64,000 bases of DNA, taken from contig NZ_CP103300.1 of assembly GCF_025562755.1 (NCBI RefSeq), forward strand, positions 248,001 through 312,000. Direction: 5' to 3'. Below the pieces are notes generated by a model. That model was not told the DNA's origin and searched no databases. It saw only the letters and a list, made by a program, of their open reading frames with translations. Shown here piece by piece: positions 37,403 to 46,676 of the stretch. The position numbers and the translations under genes are program-made. The stretch's first letter is position 1. The number at the start of each line of letters is the position of its first letter. Source of the stretch: Endozoicomonas euniceicola (GTDB lineage: Bacteria > Pseudomonadota > Gammaproteobacteria > Pseudomonadales > Endozoicomonadaceae).

Positions 37403-37710
37403 AAACTATCTCTGTATTAACTGAAGAAGGAATGGCTTCAGACTGCCTGTTGCACAGACAGCTTTTACAGCCAAATCGTACAGTTTACCGGAAAAGCCCA
37501 CAAATAATGAACAATAGGTTTGAATTACAGGTGCATTGTTCTTTATAATCCGCACACTTTTTTGCGTAACCTTTTTCGCACAAGTTTCGCACAAGTGATA
37601 TGAAATCAGGGTCAGTCAGCCACTGCCTCAAAGGCACCGAGGGTTAACCCGATGGCAATCTCTACCGATATTCATATTCGATCTTTCAAATTTCAGATGT
37701 AATCCAGCCT
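37403..37710. other. Divergent intergenic region between trmJ and suhB
   Basis: 308 bases with no supported gene. It contains a short direct repeat TTTCGCACAAGT/TTCGCACAAGTG near 37576-37596. It should hold both divergent promoters. Confidence 0.5.
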
Positions 37711-38526
37711 ATGCAACCCATGGTAAATATGGCTCTGCGCGCCGCTCGCGCTGCTGCCGAAATTATTGTTCACGCTTACCGCGACCTTGAGAATCTCAAG
37801 GTGGAAGCCAAAGATCGCAATGACTTTGTGACCCAGGTGGATCGTGCCTCAGAAGAGATGATCATCTCCTCCCTGCGTAAAGCTTATCCTGACCATGGCT
37901 TCTTCGGTGAAGAATCCGGTCATGTAGAAGGCAAGGGTGAAGGCAAGGATTACCTCTGGATTATTGATCCCCTGGATGGCACCACCAACTTTATCCGTGG
38001 TATCCCTCAGTTTGCTATCTCTATTGCCTGCCAATACCGCGGCCGCATCGAGCACGCTGTCATTCTAGACCCGATCAAAGATGAAACCTACTGCGCAAGT
38101 CGTGGTCAGGGCGCCATGCTGAACAGCAAGCGCATCCGTGTCAGCGACCGTCGTTCCATGGAAGGTGCCCTGATCGGTACTGGCATCCCATTTTCTGGTA
38201 ATAACCTGAACTACCTGGACGGCTACCTGAATATGATGCGCGCCATGCTGGGTGATACTGCCGGTATCCGTCGCTGCGGCGCAGCCTCTCTGGATCTGGC
38301 CTACGTTGCTTCCGGCAAGCTGGACGCTTTCTGGGAATTCGGCCTGAAGAGCTACGACATGGCAGCGGGCTCCCTGATCATTCAGGAAGCAGGCGGTCTG
38401 TGCAGTGACTTTATGGGTGGTCACGACTTCCTGGAGAAAAACCAGATTGTCTGCGGCAACCCAAAACTGTTCAAAGAGATGCTGAAGCGGATTCGTCCGT
38501 TTGTGGTGGAAAAAATGGGACGCTAA
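37711..38526 (+). CDS. suhB: Inositol-1-monophosphatase family protein SuhB
   Basis: 271 aa. Metal-binding motif IDPLDGTTNFIRGIP near residues 87-101 and EESGHVEG upstream supply the Mg ligands; the C-terminal part carries KSYDMAAGSLIIQEAGG. SuhB has inositol phosphatase activity and in E. coli also joins the rRNA antitermination complex. In Pseudomonas suhB is followed closely by the secF-secD region; here an 18.5-kb island intervenes. Confidence 0.96.
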   Translation: MQPMVNMALRAARAAAEIIVHAYRDLENLKVEAKDRNDFVTQVDRASEEMIISSLRKAYPDHGFFGEESGHVEGKGEGKDYLWIIDPLDGTTNFIRGIPQFAISIACQYRGRIEHAVILDPIKDETYCASRGQGAMLNSKRIRVSDRRSMEGALIGTGIPFSGNNLNYLDGYLNMMRAMLGDTAGIRRCGAASLDLAYVASGKLDAFWEFGLKSYDMAAGSLIIQEAGGLCSDFMGGHDFLEKNQIVCGNPKLFKEMLKRIRPFVVEKMGR

Positions 38527-38538
38527 TCCCATATAATG

Positions 38539-38571
38539 TCACGGTTTGCAGAGCTGATCTACAAACCGTGA
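38539..38571 (+). terminator. Inverted repeat after suhB
   Basis: TCACGGTTTG and CAAACCGTGA form a ten-pair stem 12 bases past the suhB stop. It lacks a T-run. It also marks the left edge of the accessory island. Confidence 0.5.
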
Positions 38572-38599
38572 CAGGCATCAACAGATAAACAACGGGATA

Positions 38600-39433
38600 C
38601 TACTCTTTAGGCTCTTTAGAATCGAAGCACCAACAACAGTAACCTGAGTGAATGTTTTCATCATCGTCCTGAATAAGTGGCCCCTCTTCAGAGAATTGTT
38701 CTTCAAATGGAGTCTGACCACTATTCTCACCAGCAGCCCCACCCTGACTATTGTCAGAAATAGACTGAAGAGTCCACTCGCCTTCTGCCTCAATTCTTAC
38801 CAACTCCAACCCTCCATTATTAGACTCGGACAGAGTTAAGATCAAATTCTGCTCCGCCTCATTTCCACTCGCCACTCTATGAGTAAAAGTGCCGTCATTA
38901 TTTGCAGATATTTGCTTTCCAGACAAAAAAGGAATCTGATCGGCATCAAGCATTGGCATACCAAACAAAATCCCTGCCCAATAAGTACCAGCCTGTTGAG
39001 CAGTGCGAGTATGGAGCCTGAAACGATGGCTGGCTCTACCGCTAACAGTGTCCGATGCAGTAGCCTCCCCTGACAAGCTGAAATCAGAGCTCACCTCGAA
39101 ATTTACTAAAGCAGTACCGTTAAACTCCCTTGCCCCCCGACCGAAGCAACTACCGGGAATGCTAAAACGATACCGCCGAACCTCAAAAGCTTCTGATGGC
39201 CTTTGAATAGTGGTTATTATTTCAACCTCTCCACCTTCAACAGGTACACGCCTGGGAGCAGTAACCGACCAAGTCTCCTTTTTATCGTTATTATGATAGG
39301 TCTTGGTAAACCGTTTAGTTACGACTTCATCTTTTTTTGAAGTGGATGGATTAACCGCTAAAGCCCATTGTGAAGCCAGCGCTAAAAAAACAACTCCAAG
39401 ACACCACCTCCAACAACTGAGCCTTCCAGACAT
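38600..39433 (-). CDS. Unknown exported protein, 277 aa
   Basis: Family not recognised. The N-terminus MSGRLSCWRWCLGVVFLALA followed by SQWALA-VNPS looks like a cleavable signal peptide. The mature part is strand-rich with a single Cys in SIPGSCFGRGAREF and a terminal Cys cluster GYCCWCFDSKEPKE. It is the first gene of the accessory island and converges with suhB. The start lies about 75 bases from the remnant of the split transposase. Confidence 0.65.
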   Translation of the reverse strand: MSGRLSCWRWCLGVVFLALASQWALAVNPSTSKKDEVVTKRFTKTYHNNDKKETWSVTAPRRVPVEGGEVEIITTIQRPSEAFEVRRYRFSIPGSCFGRGAREFNGTALVNFEVSSDFSLSGEATASDTVSGRASHRFRLHTRTAQQAGTYWAGILFGMPMLDADQIPFLSGKQISANNDGTFTHRVASGNEAEQNLILTLSESNNGGLELVRIEAEGEWTLQSISDNSQGGAAGENSGQTPFEEQFSEEGPLIQDDDENIHSGYCCWCFDSKEPKE

Positions 39434-39578
39434 ATATTACCCGCCATACATAAACAAAGGTTGATAAAAAATGCTCGTGAAGTGTAGCTGAAAAGAGCCC
39501 ACAACGGACTCAACAGGACAGGTGACCATTAGCTCTTAAAGTTCTAAGGTTGAGCATGTCGTGGGCAGATTCTGGTTT

Positions 39579-41221
39579 GGGTGCGGTTCATTTGCTACGA
39601 CGCTCTACCCCAGCAAAACCAACTACTTTGACGACCGAGAGCAAAGAAAAAAGGGCTGTTTCGTGGTGATATAACGTCGCCAAACAAATAACACCGGAAA
39701 AGCAGCCCTTTGTGAACGCATCTTACGCTAATACTCTCGACTTTCAATTTTTTTCTCCTGCACAGGATCACTTTAATAGCATGATCCGCCACCTCGAATC
39801 TGCCTGCCTGCAGGAACATGGCACAACTGAAGAGTACATTCGAACCAATGGGGACGAGCTGCTTCGGCTAATGTTTCAGGGCTATCTCGATAAACAGGCT
39901 GAAGATGAAGAAAGAGCAGTGTCTGTCACTCCCTCTGACGGCATACCTCGTAACCATATTCGTCAAAATACCAGCCGGGTTCTCACCACGGTGTTTGGCA
40001 AGATAACGGTCAAACGGTTTGCTTATAGCCAGCGCAATGTCTCCAACGAATTCCCACTGGATGCCGGGCTCAACCTTAATAACGACCAATATTCTGATGG
40101 TGTACGCAAGCGTGTGGTCACGGATGCTATTGATCGTTCTTATGACAATGTCGTCAAACGGCATCGTGAAAATTGCCCCGGCATAGTTGGCAAGCACCAG
40201 GCAATAAAGCTGGTTGAAGGCACAGCTCAGGATTTTGTCGAATTCTATGAACAACGAACCATAGAAGATGAGCAAACAGATGATCTATTGGTTCTGAGCT
40301 TTGATGGGAAAGGTCTGGTCATGTTGCCAGATGGGTTAAGGGAAGCGACCCGCAAGAATGCAGAGAAAAGCAAGAAAAAATGTCAGACACGTTTAAGTCC
40401 GGGAGAAAAGAAAGACCGGAAGCGTATGGCTATGGTGGCGACTGTTTACACTGTGCGGGCAAACCCACGCTCACCAGAGTCCATCATGAACTCTGAAAAG
40501 AAAGCGGACAATGTCGTCAAATTTCGACCTCCAATACGCAACAAGAGGGTTTGGGCCAGTGTTGAGAGGGACGGAGAAACAGTCATCGAAGAAGCCTTTG
40601 ATGAGGCTCTCAAGCGTGACCCGGAACGAAAACGACAATGGGTTGTCGTGGTCGATGGGCATCCGCATCAACTGAAAATGATTGAAAGAGTCGCCCGCAG
40701 AAAACAGGTCAAAACCAGCATCGTAATGGATTTCATTCATGTGCTGGAATATCTGTGGAAAGCCGCTCATTGTCTGCATGATAAAGGTGATAAATCTATT
40801 GAGAAATGGGTTGAGCAGCAAGCACTGAAAATTCTTCATGGGCAGTCGGGCTGGGTAGCCAGGGGCATAAAGCAAAGTGCCACGAAACGAAAATTGAAGA
40901 ATCGGGAAGCTATTGATAAATGTGCTGGCTATCTGCAAAAAAACAGAGACCGGCTTTGCTACGATAAGGCGCTGCGCTCAGGCTTTCCTATTGCCAGCGG
41001 AGTGATTGAAGGCGCTTGCCGACATTTGATAAATGACCGTCTTGATATAACAGGCGCACGATGGAGCCTGCAAGGCGCGGAAGCCATTCTGAAGCTTCGC
41101 TCAATAAACTCCAGTGGAGACTGGGATGAATACTGGTCATATCACCATTCGTGTTCTAAGAAACGAAATTACGGTGAGTTGGTGGTGAATAGGGCTTCGT
41201 CGTAGCAAATGAACCGCACCC
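39579..41221 (+). mobile_element. ISKra4-type insertion sequence, complete
   Basis: 1643 bp. Perfect 24-bp terminal inverted repeats: left begins GGGTGCGGTTCATTTGCTAC at 39579, right is its exact complement ending at 41221. A nine-base target duplication TTCTGGTTT flanks it at 39570-39578 and 41222-41230. It carries one transposase. Intact ends and duplication suggest recent insertion. Confidence 0.92.
39712..41205 (+). CDS. ISKra4-family transposase
   Basis: Up to 497 aa; the first codon is GTG at 39712, and the ATG at 39781 is an alternative start. Landmarks: LTTVFGKITVKRFAYSQR (N-terminal zinc-free fold), LLVLSFDGKGLVML with the first catalytic Asp, VVVVDGHPHQL with the second, and PIASGVIEGACRHLINDR with the Glu. 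The leader contains an inverted repeat (AAGGGCTG/CAGCCCTT) that could pair near the GTG and limit read-in translation. Confidence 0.85.
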   Translation: MNASYANTLDFQFFSPAQDHFNSMIRHLESACLQEHGTTEEYIRTNGDELLRLMFQGYLDKQAEDEERAVSVTPSDGIPRNHIRQNTSRVLTTVFGKITVKRFAYSQRNVSNEFPLDAGLNLNNDQYSDGVRKRVVTDAIDRSYDNVVKRHRENCPGIVGKHQAIKLVEGTAQDFVEFYEQRTIEDEQTDDLLVLSFDGKGLVMLPDGLREATRKNAEKSKKKCQTRLSPGEKKDRKRMAMVATVYTVRANPRSPESIMNSEKKADNVVKFRPPIRNKRVWASVERDGETVIEEAFDEALKRDPERKRQWVVVVDGHPHQLKMIERVARRKQVKTSIVMDFIHVLEYLWKAAHCLHDKGDKSIEKWVEQQALKILHGQSGWVARGIKQSATKRKLKNREAIDKCAGYLQKNRDRLCYDKALRSGFPIASGVIEGACRHLINDRLDITGARWSLQGAEAILKLRSINSSGDWDEYWSYHHSCSKKRNYGELVVNRASS

Positions 41222-42183
41222 TTCTGGTTTCCACCATGCTCCGGAAAGTTTCAGCCGGGTTTGTACAACCGAACGGTTGGAGCTTTCTATCTCCCCTGAG
41301 CCAATGGGTAAATTGGCGGCCTCTGCCTCTTTGTAACCAAATTGCCCGGGGCGATTTCTAATGTAGCGATGACATTCTTCTGATTTGTTAGCTTCTTTCC
41401 CGGGCTTGCCATTGCGATATGGCTCAAGCTCTGCCAGCACCTGCCCTGGACTATCCGTTTTCATTCTTGCCTTTTGTTCTTCTATCCAGTCTTTACAGGC
41501 TTTTTCATCTTTACCAACGCACTCCCTGGCGGCTTCTGCGATGCACTCGCAAAGGTGATAATAATCCATCAGAAAATGCCCTTGACTGGCAAAGACGCGA
41601 TCCGACTGACTGGCGATCCATTTCGCACCATCACTGACGCAATGAATGGATGACTGTCGGTTTAAACCCTGTTCTATAGCGCAACTTAGCCATTGATCTC
41701 CTGCTTTATCAGGCTCCCCCATAACAACCCTGTGCCGCTTATCTCGGCTTCCTTGCTCATAGACCAGGCAAAGTTTGGCTTCCTGCCAGTCCACATTTCT
41801 TGTTTTGCGCTTGTCTCCCTCTGTTTCTTCATCGAAAAGAACTACTGGAATCATACTGCCATCCATTTCGCCGATTAGCTGCCTGCCTTCTCCCACACAT
41901 TCCTGACGGTTTTGTAGCGATGCTGTAGACTGCTCGTTCATACAGCGGGCATGGCTCAACGTTATGGCTCGTACAGACGATGACGATACGACAACACCAT
42001 AGTGCTCTTCCATTTTCTGTGAAGCGGTTTCAAAAGAGCTGTCTGCTGCAAAATCAACCAGTCGCCGTTGCAATGGCAGGGAATAATCACGACAGTGAAT
42101 GTGGGCATTCTCAGAGAAAGGACGGACACGATGTCCGGCAACCGTCAGGCATCGCTCGCATAGGCTGACCTTACCGTACGTAA

Positions 42184-42462
42184 TCATCCAGTATGTTTGT
42201 TTTTTTTAGTGTCTGAGTCAGGATGAAGGTCATGCGCCTCTTCAAATTTCTGATTTTCTTTATGAGCACCCCATCCTGTCAGGAGTTCATTTCCTAACTC
42301 TTTGAGGTTGTCAATAACAGCGTTTTCTGCATCATCAGCACGGTCAAGGTGCCCGGATTCGGCTTCCACAATATCAATCAGTTCAGAGACTCTTTTTTCC
42401 AGTTCAGGGTAAGCGGCAAGTTTTTCAGCAAGAGTTTTGGCGGAGGGCATGGGAGGTATCAA
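42184..42462 (-). CDS. Small first ORF (orfA) of the interrupted ISKra4-like element
   Basis: 92 aa, acidic and helical (AAYPELEKRVSELIDIVEAE). Its TGA overlaps the ATG of the split transposase by four bases, so the two were likely co-translated. ISKra4-type elements often have such an N-terminal partner. No other function is suggested. Confidence 0.6.
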   Translation of the reverse strand: MIPPMPSAKTLAEKLAAYPELEKRVSELIDIVEAESGHLDRADDAENAVIDNLKELGNELLTGWGAHKENQKFEEAHDLHPDSDTKKNKHTG

Positions 42463-42535
42463 GGTGACGATAAACTCACTATATTATGGCAAAATTCTGA
42501 AAAGTTGCCGCTTGGGGAACACTTTTAATTGCACC

Positions 42536-42892
42536 CTATGTGGATGCTTTGATCGAACAGACCAGAGACTGCAGAGATGATTTGCGCAGCGTCTGTCCGT
42601 CTTCAAGGTAGCAGAAGGCGCGAAACAACGGGGAATCTACCAGGACAAACGCAAGATATTCAAAAGTGAACTGAAAGCGCTGTCTTAAGAAGGCGATTCG
42701 TAATACTGACTCAGCACTCAGGGCATTTCTGCCTGTGTAATGATTGACCTGACTATCAAGGTCATCAAATATCCATTCAACAAACTGAGGACAGGAGTCC
42801 AGCCATTGGGAAACGCTGTAAAGCTCGTGATAAATTGTGTGACCCCTGAAAGGCAAATCCGGACTAAACTGTGGAGTGCGTTTTTTGCGCAT
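42536..42892 (-). pseudogene. ISNCY-type transposase, N-terminal fragment
   Basis: 118 codons. The text SQWLDSCPQFVEWIFDDLD, GRNALSAESVLRIAFLRQRFQ and FRAFCYLEDGQTLRKSSLQS matches the N-terminal domain of ISNCY/InsH-like transposases. The frame stops after IKAST exactly where the ISKra4-like element seems to begin (GGGTGCAATTAAAAGTG on the minus strand). No C-terminal part was found in the window. Confidence 0.65.
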
Positions 42893-43066
42893 TTTAAAGC
42901 CCTCTGCTTTTTGGTTTTCCTACATATTTGTACCTTTAGGAAATATAAACGCTAAAAAGCAGTAGGGTTTTATTGTTTGCAGCTTTGGGAACTCAGTGAC
43001 TGCAGCTGGTTACGTTTTTGGATGAGAACTAGATAAGTTTCTCAGCGATTGTAGATTGTGCTTAGA

Positions 43067-43927
43067 ATGAAAAATATAGCTTTTATATTATTAATCTTAT
43101 TGTTACCGTTTATCACGGCTCAATCACAATTATCATGTTTTGCGATGGATCCTCCTTTCAAAGAAGGCGCATCTGCTGCAGAGGAATGCCCAGATGATTG
43201 CACACTTGCTGAACTAGAACAATTTGCCAAAAAAATTGCTAATTTATTTCCTCCAGATGAGTATTTGTATATAGGCATTGGTCGCAGCCCTGCACCTGTA
43301 ATTGCCTGGTTACAAGCGAAGGGGCAGAGGGCAGACACTATTCAAATACCTCTTTCAAATTTTAAACTGTGCCAACGAGTTTATGGTAATGGTATAAGCT
43401 TTCCTGAATTTCCCTCAGATTATTCAAGAGTAAAGCTTTTCAGGCATTTTGATAGATACCTAAGAACGAATCCAGGATTCCAAAAAAAGTGGTTAGTTAT
43501 TGATGTCGCCGAAAGTGGAAATACACTTCGTTCAGCAGGTTTTGCGCTTAAGGAATATGCACACGAACGTGGTCTAGATAATTCTATTGAAATGTTAGCT
43601 ATTTGTGAAAATAACCAAAAGAGAGAATATTATCTTGAAATGGGAATGCATGTAGCAATGGCTCAGTATAAACCGAATGCTGAATACTGCGTTACAGCAT
43701 TAGAGTATTTTTTGATATTTGGTTCGGGTAAAAGATTTGCACCATACGGAGAGTTAAACTGGGCTGATTTACTGAGCGCACCCCACACACCACCAGTAGA
43801 GCCCCCAAGAACTAGCTATAACACACTTTCTAAACTCATAAAGGAGTGGGCTAAGTCTATAGTTCTATCAGTTTTTTGGACCATAGCCTTAACTTCAACT
43901 TCAAAGTTTAATCCATCAGCAAGATAG
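43067..43927 (+). CDS. Exported protein with phosphoribosyltransferase-like segment
   Basis: 286 aa from the ATG at 43067 (a GTG nine bases upstream is also possible). A clear signal peptide (MKNIAFILLILLLPFITAQS, then QLSCFA) precedes a domain with YLYIGIGRSPAPVIAWLQ at ~67-84 and KWLVIDVAESGNTLRSAGFAL at ~141-161. The second matches the shape of a PRTase PRPP loop (hydrophobic strand, ID/DD, xxSGxTL), and the first the strand-turn-helix before it. A C-terminal hydrophobic stretch (SIVLSVFWTIALTST) may be a membrane segment. AT-rich compared with the backbone. A secreted PRTase-fold protein is unusual; the call is inference. Confidence 0.55.
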   Translation: MKNIAFILLILLLPFITAQSQLSCFAMDPPFKEGASAAEECPDDCTLAELEQFAKKIANLFPPDEYLYIGIGRSPAPVIAWLQAKGQRADTIQIPLSNFKLCQRVYGNGISFPEFPSDYSRVKLFRHFDRYLRTNPGFQKKWLVIDVAESGNTLRSAGFALKEYAHERGLDNSIEMLAICENNQKREYYLEMGMHVAMAQYKPNAEYCVTALEYFLIFGSGKRFAPYGELNWADLLSAPHTPPVEPPRTSYNTLSKLIKEWAKSIVLSVFWTIALTSTSKFNPSAR

Positions 43928-44451
43928 ACGGCTAACGAATGAAATGGACTCCTCCCACTTTTGGTAAATAATGCCAGACTGGTATAGCCAGCGATATATT
44001 CCATCAGGAGAAGCTCATGAATACTTTAACCTAAATTCAGCAGTTGAACGCCATTGAACCATGCCGTTAGGGATAGCTTCTCACAGTTCAGAGCAGCATT
44101 TTTTTAAGTCATTAGCCCGATCCAATTAATGGCTGCATCGTAATAACCTGTCCGCTTTTCAAAAATTTTGAGACTGCTTTCGTTAAAATACGACACCATG
44201 CGTTAATTGGATTTAACTGCGGTGCAATACTTTTAATTGAATCAAAAAAATCACATAGTTCACTTTGTAATTTCGAAATCTTAGACATCCATCGATGCTG
44301 GCTTGTTAGCTTTATTTTCTTTTGGTTACCAGACTGGGTCAGCTTGCCAATTGAACCAAGCCGCTACGCGGCAAAAATTACAAAACTGTCTTTTTAGTCA
44401 ATAATTCCTGAACTCATTAATTTCGATGAGCACTATCAGGAAATACACATC
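43928..44451. other. Gene-free AT-rich stretch before the IS91-type element
   Basis: 524 bases in which I see no intact gene. The left end of the IS91-type element may lie in it, but I could not fix a terminus. Short phrases look like worn-out coding sequence with stops. Confidence 0.4.
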
Positions 44452-45344
44452 ATGAATGCTGCCGAAAAAAACGCTTCGACACACTCTACCAACAGCACCT
44501 GACCACACTGAAGCTCCAGGGTAAAAGCAAAACCACTATTGATTTGTACAGTCGTCCTTTAAGACGTCTTTCTAATTACTTTGACCGCTGTCCGGATACT
44601 CTGACCACTGACGACCTAAAAACCTACTTCGCCGATCTGGTAGAAAGTCACTCATGGAGTACCGTCAAGACTGACCGTAACGGCCTGCAATTTTTCTACC
44701 GGTTTGTACTCGAACGGCCATGGCAGTTCATCGATATCGTCAAGCCACCCTCTGTCCGACGGCTGCCAGACATTCTCACCACCGATGAACTTACACGGTT
44801 GTTGGATACTTGCCGAAAGCCTGAAATTCGCACATTTATACTCACCACCTACAGCATGGGACTGAGGTTGAGCGAAACTCTCAACCTGACGGTCAATGAC
44901 ATTGACTCAAACAGGATGAGAGTCCACCTCCGACAATGTAAAGGTCAAAAAGACCGTTACGTACCATTACCTGCCGAAACGCTCACGGCTTTGAGGCAAC
45001 ACTGGAAAACCCACCGAAATCCGCGCTGGCTGTTTCCACAGGGACAGAACATGCAGGCACAGCACAAAGCTGCAAAGCCTATGAATCGCTCCCTGCCTCA
45101 AAAAGCCATGAGAAAGTTAGTTCAGGAATGCAGGATAAACAAGGTGGTCAGCCTCCACTCCCTGCGACACAGTTTTGCAACCCACCTTCTGGAGCAAGGG
45201 CTCAGCCTCCGGGCTATTCAGGATATCCTCGGTCATATGCGCCCGGAAACCACAGCGCTCTATACCCGGCTGACTGAAACCGTCGAGCTCAACACTCATC
45301 GCGTTATCAACCAGCTGGTTGACGAACTGAAGTGTGGGGACTGA
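44452..45344 (+). pseudogene. Tyrosine recombinase of IS91 element, frameshifted near the N-terminus
   Basis: The ATG at 44452 (AGGAAA upstream) gives MNAAEK, then a run of seven A at 44465-44471 breaks the frame; with eight A the sequence would read on as KRFDTLYQQHLTTLKLQGKS and join the long frame that is open to 45344. The catalytic domain is intact: Arg in YSMGLRLSETLNL, HSLRHSFATHLLEQ with His-x-x-Arg, GHMRPETTALYTR with the His/Trp-region and nucleophile Tyr. Either a one-base loss or translational slippage on A7 explains it. Confidence 0.75.
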
Positions 45345-45348
45345 TGCC

Positions 45349-46401
45349 ATGACCCTCGCTGATATTGCTGACCAGTACCATGACCGCTTCCAGGATAAAT
45401 ACGGCAACCGACTGCTACCAGGTCATCACAAAGCCCTTAATGCCATTCGCCATTGCCGAACCCCGGCTGCCGGCATGACGTTACTGGAATGCAATGACTG
45501 CCAGCGCAGAGATCACCGGCCAATGTCGTGTGGGCACCGCAGCTGTAACCGTTGCCAGAATACCGATACCAGTGAGTGGCTGGAAAGGCAGCGACAAAAG
45601 CTCTTGCCCGTGGAGTACTTCATGGTGACCTTCACACTTCCGGCACAACTCAGACAGCTGGCCTGGCAAAACCAGACCACTGTCTATGACCTATTGTTCA
45701 CAGAAGCAGCCGAGACACTGAAAACCTTTGGTCATAACCATAAGGGGCTGAACGCCCGGCTGGGAATGACTGGGGTACTGCACACTCACAGTCGTCAGTT
45801 GAATTATCATCCTCATGTTCATTTTGTGGTGCCCGGTGGAGGCATCAACACCCAACGTCGTCAATGGCGTAAGCTCAAAGGCAAATACCTGTTCAACAGC
45901 AGTAACCTTGCAAAAGTCTTTCGGGCTCGCCTGCTCAAGGCACTGGACGAAGCGGGTTTGCTGACAGCAAAGCTGAAGAAAAGCCTGCCGAAAACCTGGG
46001 TTGTTAATTGTCAGCACACAGGCAAAGGCGAACCCGCCCTGAAATACCTGTCCAGATATCTGTATCGAGGTGTCATCAGCGACCGACAGATTGTTGCCAG
46101 CCAAAATGGAAAAGTCACCTTCACCTACCGGAACAGTAAAAGTGGAACAACCGAATACCGAACCCTGCAGGGAGAGGACTTCCTCTGGTTAGTACTCCAG
46201 CACGTTCTGCCCAAAGGGTTAAGGAGGGTTCGGGATTACGGCTTTCTCCATTGTCGGTGCAGAAAACTACTCCGCCTGGTTCAGTTGATTTTGCAGGTGA
46301 TCATCAAGCCTGCCACGCCAGTCATTCGCCCTAAACATACCTGTCAACACTGCGGTAGTGACATGAGGGCGATAGCCTTCAGGCTGATGCGCCCTACCTG
46401 A
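45349..46401 (+). CDS. IS91-family transposase (HUH type)
   Basis: 350 aa from the ATG at 45349, with GGGGA nine bases upstream. N-terminal zinc-finger-like cysteines in CNDCQRRDHRPMSCGHRSCNRCQ; HUH motif HPHVHFVVPGGG around residue 155; catalytic tyrosines expected in LKYLSRYLYRGVISDRQI. These enzymes nick and transfer single-stranded DNA by rolling circle. A C-terminal Cys pair (CQHCGSDM) is present. Its start overlaps the recombinase end. Confidence 0.88.
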   Translation: MTLADIADQYHDRFQDKYGNRLLPGHHKALNAIRHCRTPAAGMTLLECNDCQRRDHRPMSCGHRSCNRCQNTDTSEWLERQRQKLLPVEYFMVTFTLPAQLRQLAWQNQTTVYDLLFTEAAETLKTFGHNHKGLNARLGMTGVLHTHSRQLNYHPHVHFVVPGGGINTQRRQWRKLKGKYLFNSSNLAKVFRARLLKALDEAGLLTAKLKKSLPKTWVVNCQHTGKGEPALKYLSRYLYRGVISDRQIVASQNGKVTFTYRNSKSGTTEYRTLQGEDFLWLVLQHVLPKGLRRVRDYGFLHCRCRKLLRLVQLILQVIIKPATPVIRPKHTCQHCGSDMRAIAFRLMRPT

Positions 46402-46539
46402 TGTTGAAGCAAAAGTGCTGGGACTAAACCCATTCAACAGGAGGAAAACGACAGCAGCAAACTGACAACAAATCTACGACGATGCTCGTCCAATCAGCGG
46501 GAGCAGGGACGCTTTCATGCCTGAAAAACCGCCATAATA

Positions 46540-46558
46540 TCCGCACCGACTGTGCGGA
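46540..46558. other. Hairpin downstream of IS91 transposase
   Basis: TCCGCAC and GTGCGGA form a seven-pair stem with a five-base loop. Rolling-circle elements end near such hairpins, so this is a candidate for the terminal structure; there is nothing else in 46402-46676 that I can name. Confidence 0.4.
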
Positions 46559-46676
46559 GAGCTGAAGAAAAAGCTATTTCCCATAAACCACACCGAACAG
46601 TTGTCAAGGCCGGGCTTGTTCAACAACCGGATAAGGTTGCGGCTGCGCGCAATCTATCCTTATTCGTTTTATGTTG

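Larger units (their letters stand above)
39510..42187 (-). pseudogene. ISKra4-like transposase (orfB) split by another IS
   Basis: The coding sequence runs from 42187 down to 41222 (start MITYGKVSLCERCL, DDE-type landmarks GEMDGSMIPVV, SDGAKWI, NLPIGSGEIESSN) and is cut after WWKPE by the element at 39579-41221. The reading frame resumes on the far side at 39578 and ends with KPESAHDMLNLRTLRANG at the stop 39510-39512. Removing the insert and one copy of its target duplication restores an uninterrupted frame. The start overlaps orfA at 42184-42462 by four bases (ATGA). Confidence 0.85.
44452..46401 (+). mobile_element. IS91-type (rolling-circle) element with partner tyrosine recombinase
   Basis: Coordinates cover the coding part only; true ends are not resolved. 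It carries a tyrosine recombinase gene and a Y2/HUH IS91 transposase gene that overlap slightly, a pairing seen in IS91 relatives such as IS801-like elements. A short hairpin (46540-46558) lies 139 bases downstream and could be near the terminal end. IS91 elements make no target duplication, so none is expected. Confidence 0.7.

Noticed and set aside
39434..39509. Left terminus of the outer ISKra4-like element
   Set aside because: I could not find a sequence complementary to the other end (GGGTGCAATTAAAAGTG), so the boundary is left open.
44544..45344. Integron integrase for the attC-like site
   Set aside because: The recombinase lies beside and overlaps an IS91 transposase and lacks an obvious extra IntI domain; it fits the IS91 partner recombinase.
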